A stretch of 6,952 bases of DNA, taken from contig JAOZHK010000064.1 of NCBI GenBank assembly GCA_026014905.1, forward strand, positions 1 through 6,952, in the 5' to 3' direction. Positions 5,773 through 6,952 of the stretch are shown piece after piece. Each line of letters begins with the position of its first letter. Position 1 is the first letter of the stretch. The DNA is from Candidatus Bathyarchaeota archaeon (GTDB lineage Archaea; Thermoproteota; Bathyarchaeia; RBG-16-48-13; GCA-020355125). The notes below the pieces were generated by a model. It had not been told where the DNA came from and ran no database searches. It saw nothing but the letters and a program-made list of their open reading frames with translations. The position numbers and the translations under genes were made by a program.

Positions 5773-6571
5773 ATGTCTCCCTCCAGACTTCGATTGGTTG
5801 CATGATTTGAGGAGTTGTGAAGGACACGATTATTATTCCCCTTCCAGTGAGAGCTCCTGGATTTTCGAGAACTGCTATAATCTCTAACGGTAATGTGATG
5901 TCTGAAATTGATGGTAGCGACACGAGTTCGTTTCCTTGACCTATGAACTCTTCCTGTTCATTATAAATCTCAAAAATGAGGGATCCGTTGAGGTCAAAGG
6001 GAGCATGATTCTCAGCCTCCAAAGTCATATTGAGGAGTAAATGGGTGCTATTCACAATCGGGGCATCTGACGTGATGTTGAGCTGAGCGAGTGGCGCTCT
6101 CCAGGGTAATTCTGTGTCTTGTATTTCCACTTCAAATTCTAACGCATACGCGTACAGTAGATTGAACTGAAGCGTCAAGTTGAAGACCGTATCTGTGAAC
6201 AGGAGATCTTGTCGTGTCGTTAACAGATCAACGAAATTCAAGACGAGATTGTGTTGGAGATCCATATTCTCGTTGGGTGGAATATCATTGGCTACTGTAC
6301 TAGTCTCATCGATAAGTTCGCCCATGTCGTCGACGAGAATCGTGGTGATTTGAAATCGATTGATATCATAATACCCTGTATTGTTTAACGCGACTGGTGC
6401 GGAAATCGTTAACGCGTCGTCACTGACATCAAATTCGAAGTCTTCAAACGTGAAGCTTTGATTAAACAGAAACAGCTCAGTCACAGAGTGAAGTGCTGTA
6501 GCAAGATAAATGATGACAAGGATCATGGAGATTATGATTGTCACATTTAACGCGCGTATGCCCTGCTTCAT
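5765..6571 (-). CDS. Membrane-anchored LEA14-like protein, 268 aa
   Basis: A single N-terminal hydrophobic segment (about residues 9-29, ending near ATALHSV) serves as an uncleaved signal anchor. The remaining 235 or so residues are beta-rich and probably outside the cell. They appear to hold two LEA14/water-stress-like beta-sandwich repeats, about 40-150 and 160-262. The typical pattern of alternating hydrophobic residues is seen in DALTISAPVALNNTG and STHLLLNMTLEAENHA. Seven N-x-S/T sequons lie in the exported part (N37, N63, N131, N165, N174, N181, N195), consistent with archaeal S-layer-side glycosylation. The ATG start follows GAGGAT (6581-6586) by nine nt, 17 nt after the upstream gene's stop. 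It overlaps the four-helix gene by eight bases. LEA-like domains occur in many archaeal surface proteins without a defined function. The domain call rests on pattern recognition; a different beta-sandwich fold is possible. Confidence 0.8.
   Translation of the reverse strand: MKQGIRALNVTIIISMILVIIYLATALHSVTELFLFNQSFTFEDFEFDVSDDALTISAPVALNNTGYYDINRFQITTILVDDMGELIDETSTVANDIPPNENMDLQHNLVLNFVDLLTTRQDLLFTDTVFNLTLQFNLLYAYALEFEVEIQDTELPWRAPLAQLNITSDAPIVNSTHLLLNMTLEAENHAPFDLNGSLIFEIYNEQEEFIGQGNELVSLPSISDITLPLEIIAVLENPGALTGRGIIIVSFTTPQIMQPIEVWRETYG
5780..5784 (-). promoter_or_regulatory. Shine-Dalgarno of the four-helix protein gene
   Basis: GGAGG on the minus strand lies seven nt before the ATG at 5772 and within the coding end of the LEA-like gene. 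It fixes the start and supports coupled translation. Confidence 0.7.
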
Positions 6572-6588
6572 CTACAGTGAATCCTCAA

Positions 6589-6952
6589 CTATGTTTCTTG
6601 GGGCTTATTCAGCGGTTTTATCGATGTTTTTCGACGCTTTGTTCGAGGCTGAGTTTCATCCGTATTTTCAAGGCGCATGTCATTCCCGTTGGATTGAGTG
6701 ATCCGAGGAGTAGTCGTGAGAATTTGAACGCCGCGTCGCGTCAAAATGGATCCAATCCACCCCATGACGCCGAGATAAAGTGCTCGAATCGCGTAGCTGA
6801 TCAGTGGAGCTAAGGCTTCTCCGAAGAAATTGACGAGATCACTCGAGCCCAGAATATCTTCGAAGCCCATTAACAATTGAAAAGCTTGAATAAAGGTAAA
6901 TAGTAAGACTGCGACACCCGCGAAGAGAAGGATGAAACCGGAGCGTTTTATG
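6589..6952 (-). CDS. Two-helix membrane protein, 5' end beyond the window (120 aa visible)
   Basis: The frame is open to the edge of the window. Only the final 120 residues are visible and the true start lies outside. The nearest in-frame start candidates (TTG at 6876, ATG at 6870) would cut through the first hydrophobic helix, so they are unlikely starts. Visible residues 5-28 (GFILLFAGVAVLLFTFIQ and on) form helix 1. After a short loop, residues 47-70 (LAPLISYAIRALYLGVMGW and on) form helix 2. A basic, polar tail of about 48 residues follows (RRGVQIL, later TKRRKT) and is probably cytosolic. The stop (6589) is 17 nt before the LEA-like start, making it the first visible gene of the three-gene membrane operon. 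No named family is recognised. Confidence 0.75.
   Translation of the reverse strand, partial: IKRSGFILLFAGVAVLLFTFIQAFQLLMGFEDILGSSDLVNFFGEALAPLISYAIRALYLGVMGWIGSILTRRGVQILTTTPRITQSNGNDMRLENTDETQPRTKRRKTSIKPLNKPQET

Noticed and set aside
6510..6813. Plus-strand frames opposite the membrane operon
   Set aside because: They are antisense to two well-supported membrane protein genes, and the spacing and overlaps of the minus-strand operon explain the region.

Overview
The window looks archaeal. Several start codons sit 7-10 nt after archaeal-type Shine-Dalgarno sequences (GGTGA or GGAGG). Plausible TATA boxes lie about 25-30 nt before the expected transcription starts. One protein is an N-anchored, sequon-rich LEA14-like protein of a kind common in archaea. 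GTG starts are frequent and base composition is moderate. The lineage cannot be fixed from sequence alone. The mix of amidohydrolases, MFS carrier and LEA-like membrane proteins would fit an uncultivated archaeon such as an Asgard or related lineage, but this is only a guess. There are no rRNA or tRNA genes, CRISPR arrays or insertion sequences.

Left part (1-975): an unrecognised 199-residue protein on the minus strand (18-617) diverges from a 48-residue ribbon-helix-helix regulator on the plus strand (700-846). Their predicted promoters overlap and the gap carries three TGATG repeats. This suggests a small self-regulated unit. T-rich DNA and a 7-bp hairpin separate it from the next gene.

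Middle part (976-4896): an MFS transporter (minus) diverges from a metal-dependent hydrolase of the Xaa-Pro dipeptidase-like amidohydrolase group (plus, 'hydrolase A'). Hydrolase A converges, with a 26-bp gap, on a second amidohydrolase of the COG3964 amidohydrolase/deacetylase type (minus, 'hydrolase B'). Both hydrolases keep all predicted metal ligands. A transporter next to two different hydrolases suggests uptake and hydrolysis of a small amide, ester or peptide-like compound. The substrate is unknown. The MFS/hydrolase A gap and the hydrolase B promoter both contain dyads that could be operators.

Right part (4897-6952): a gap of about 375 bp without a convincing gene is followed by a tight minus-strand operon of three membrane proteins. 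In transcription order these are a two-helix protein (5' end outside the window), a single-pass protein with a large, probably extracellular LEA-like region bearing seven N-glycosylation sequons, and a four-helix protein whose start overlaps the preceding stop. They probably form one envelope complex of unknown function.
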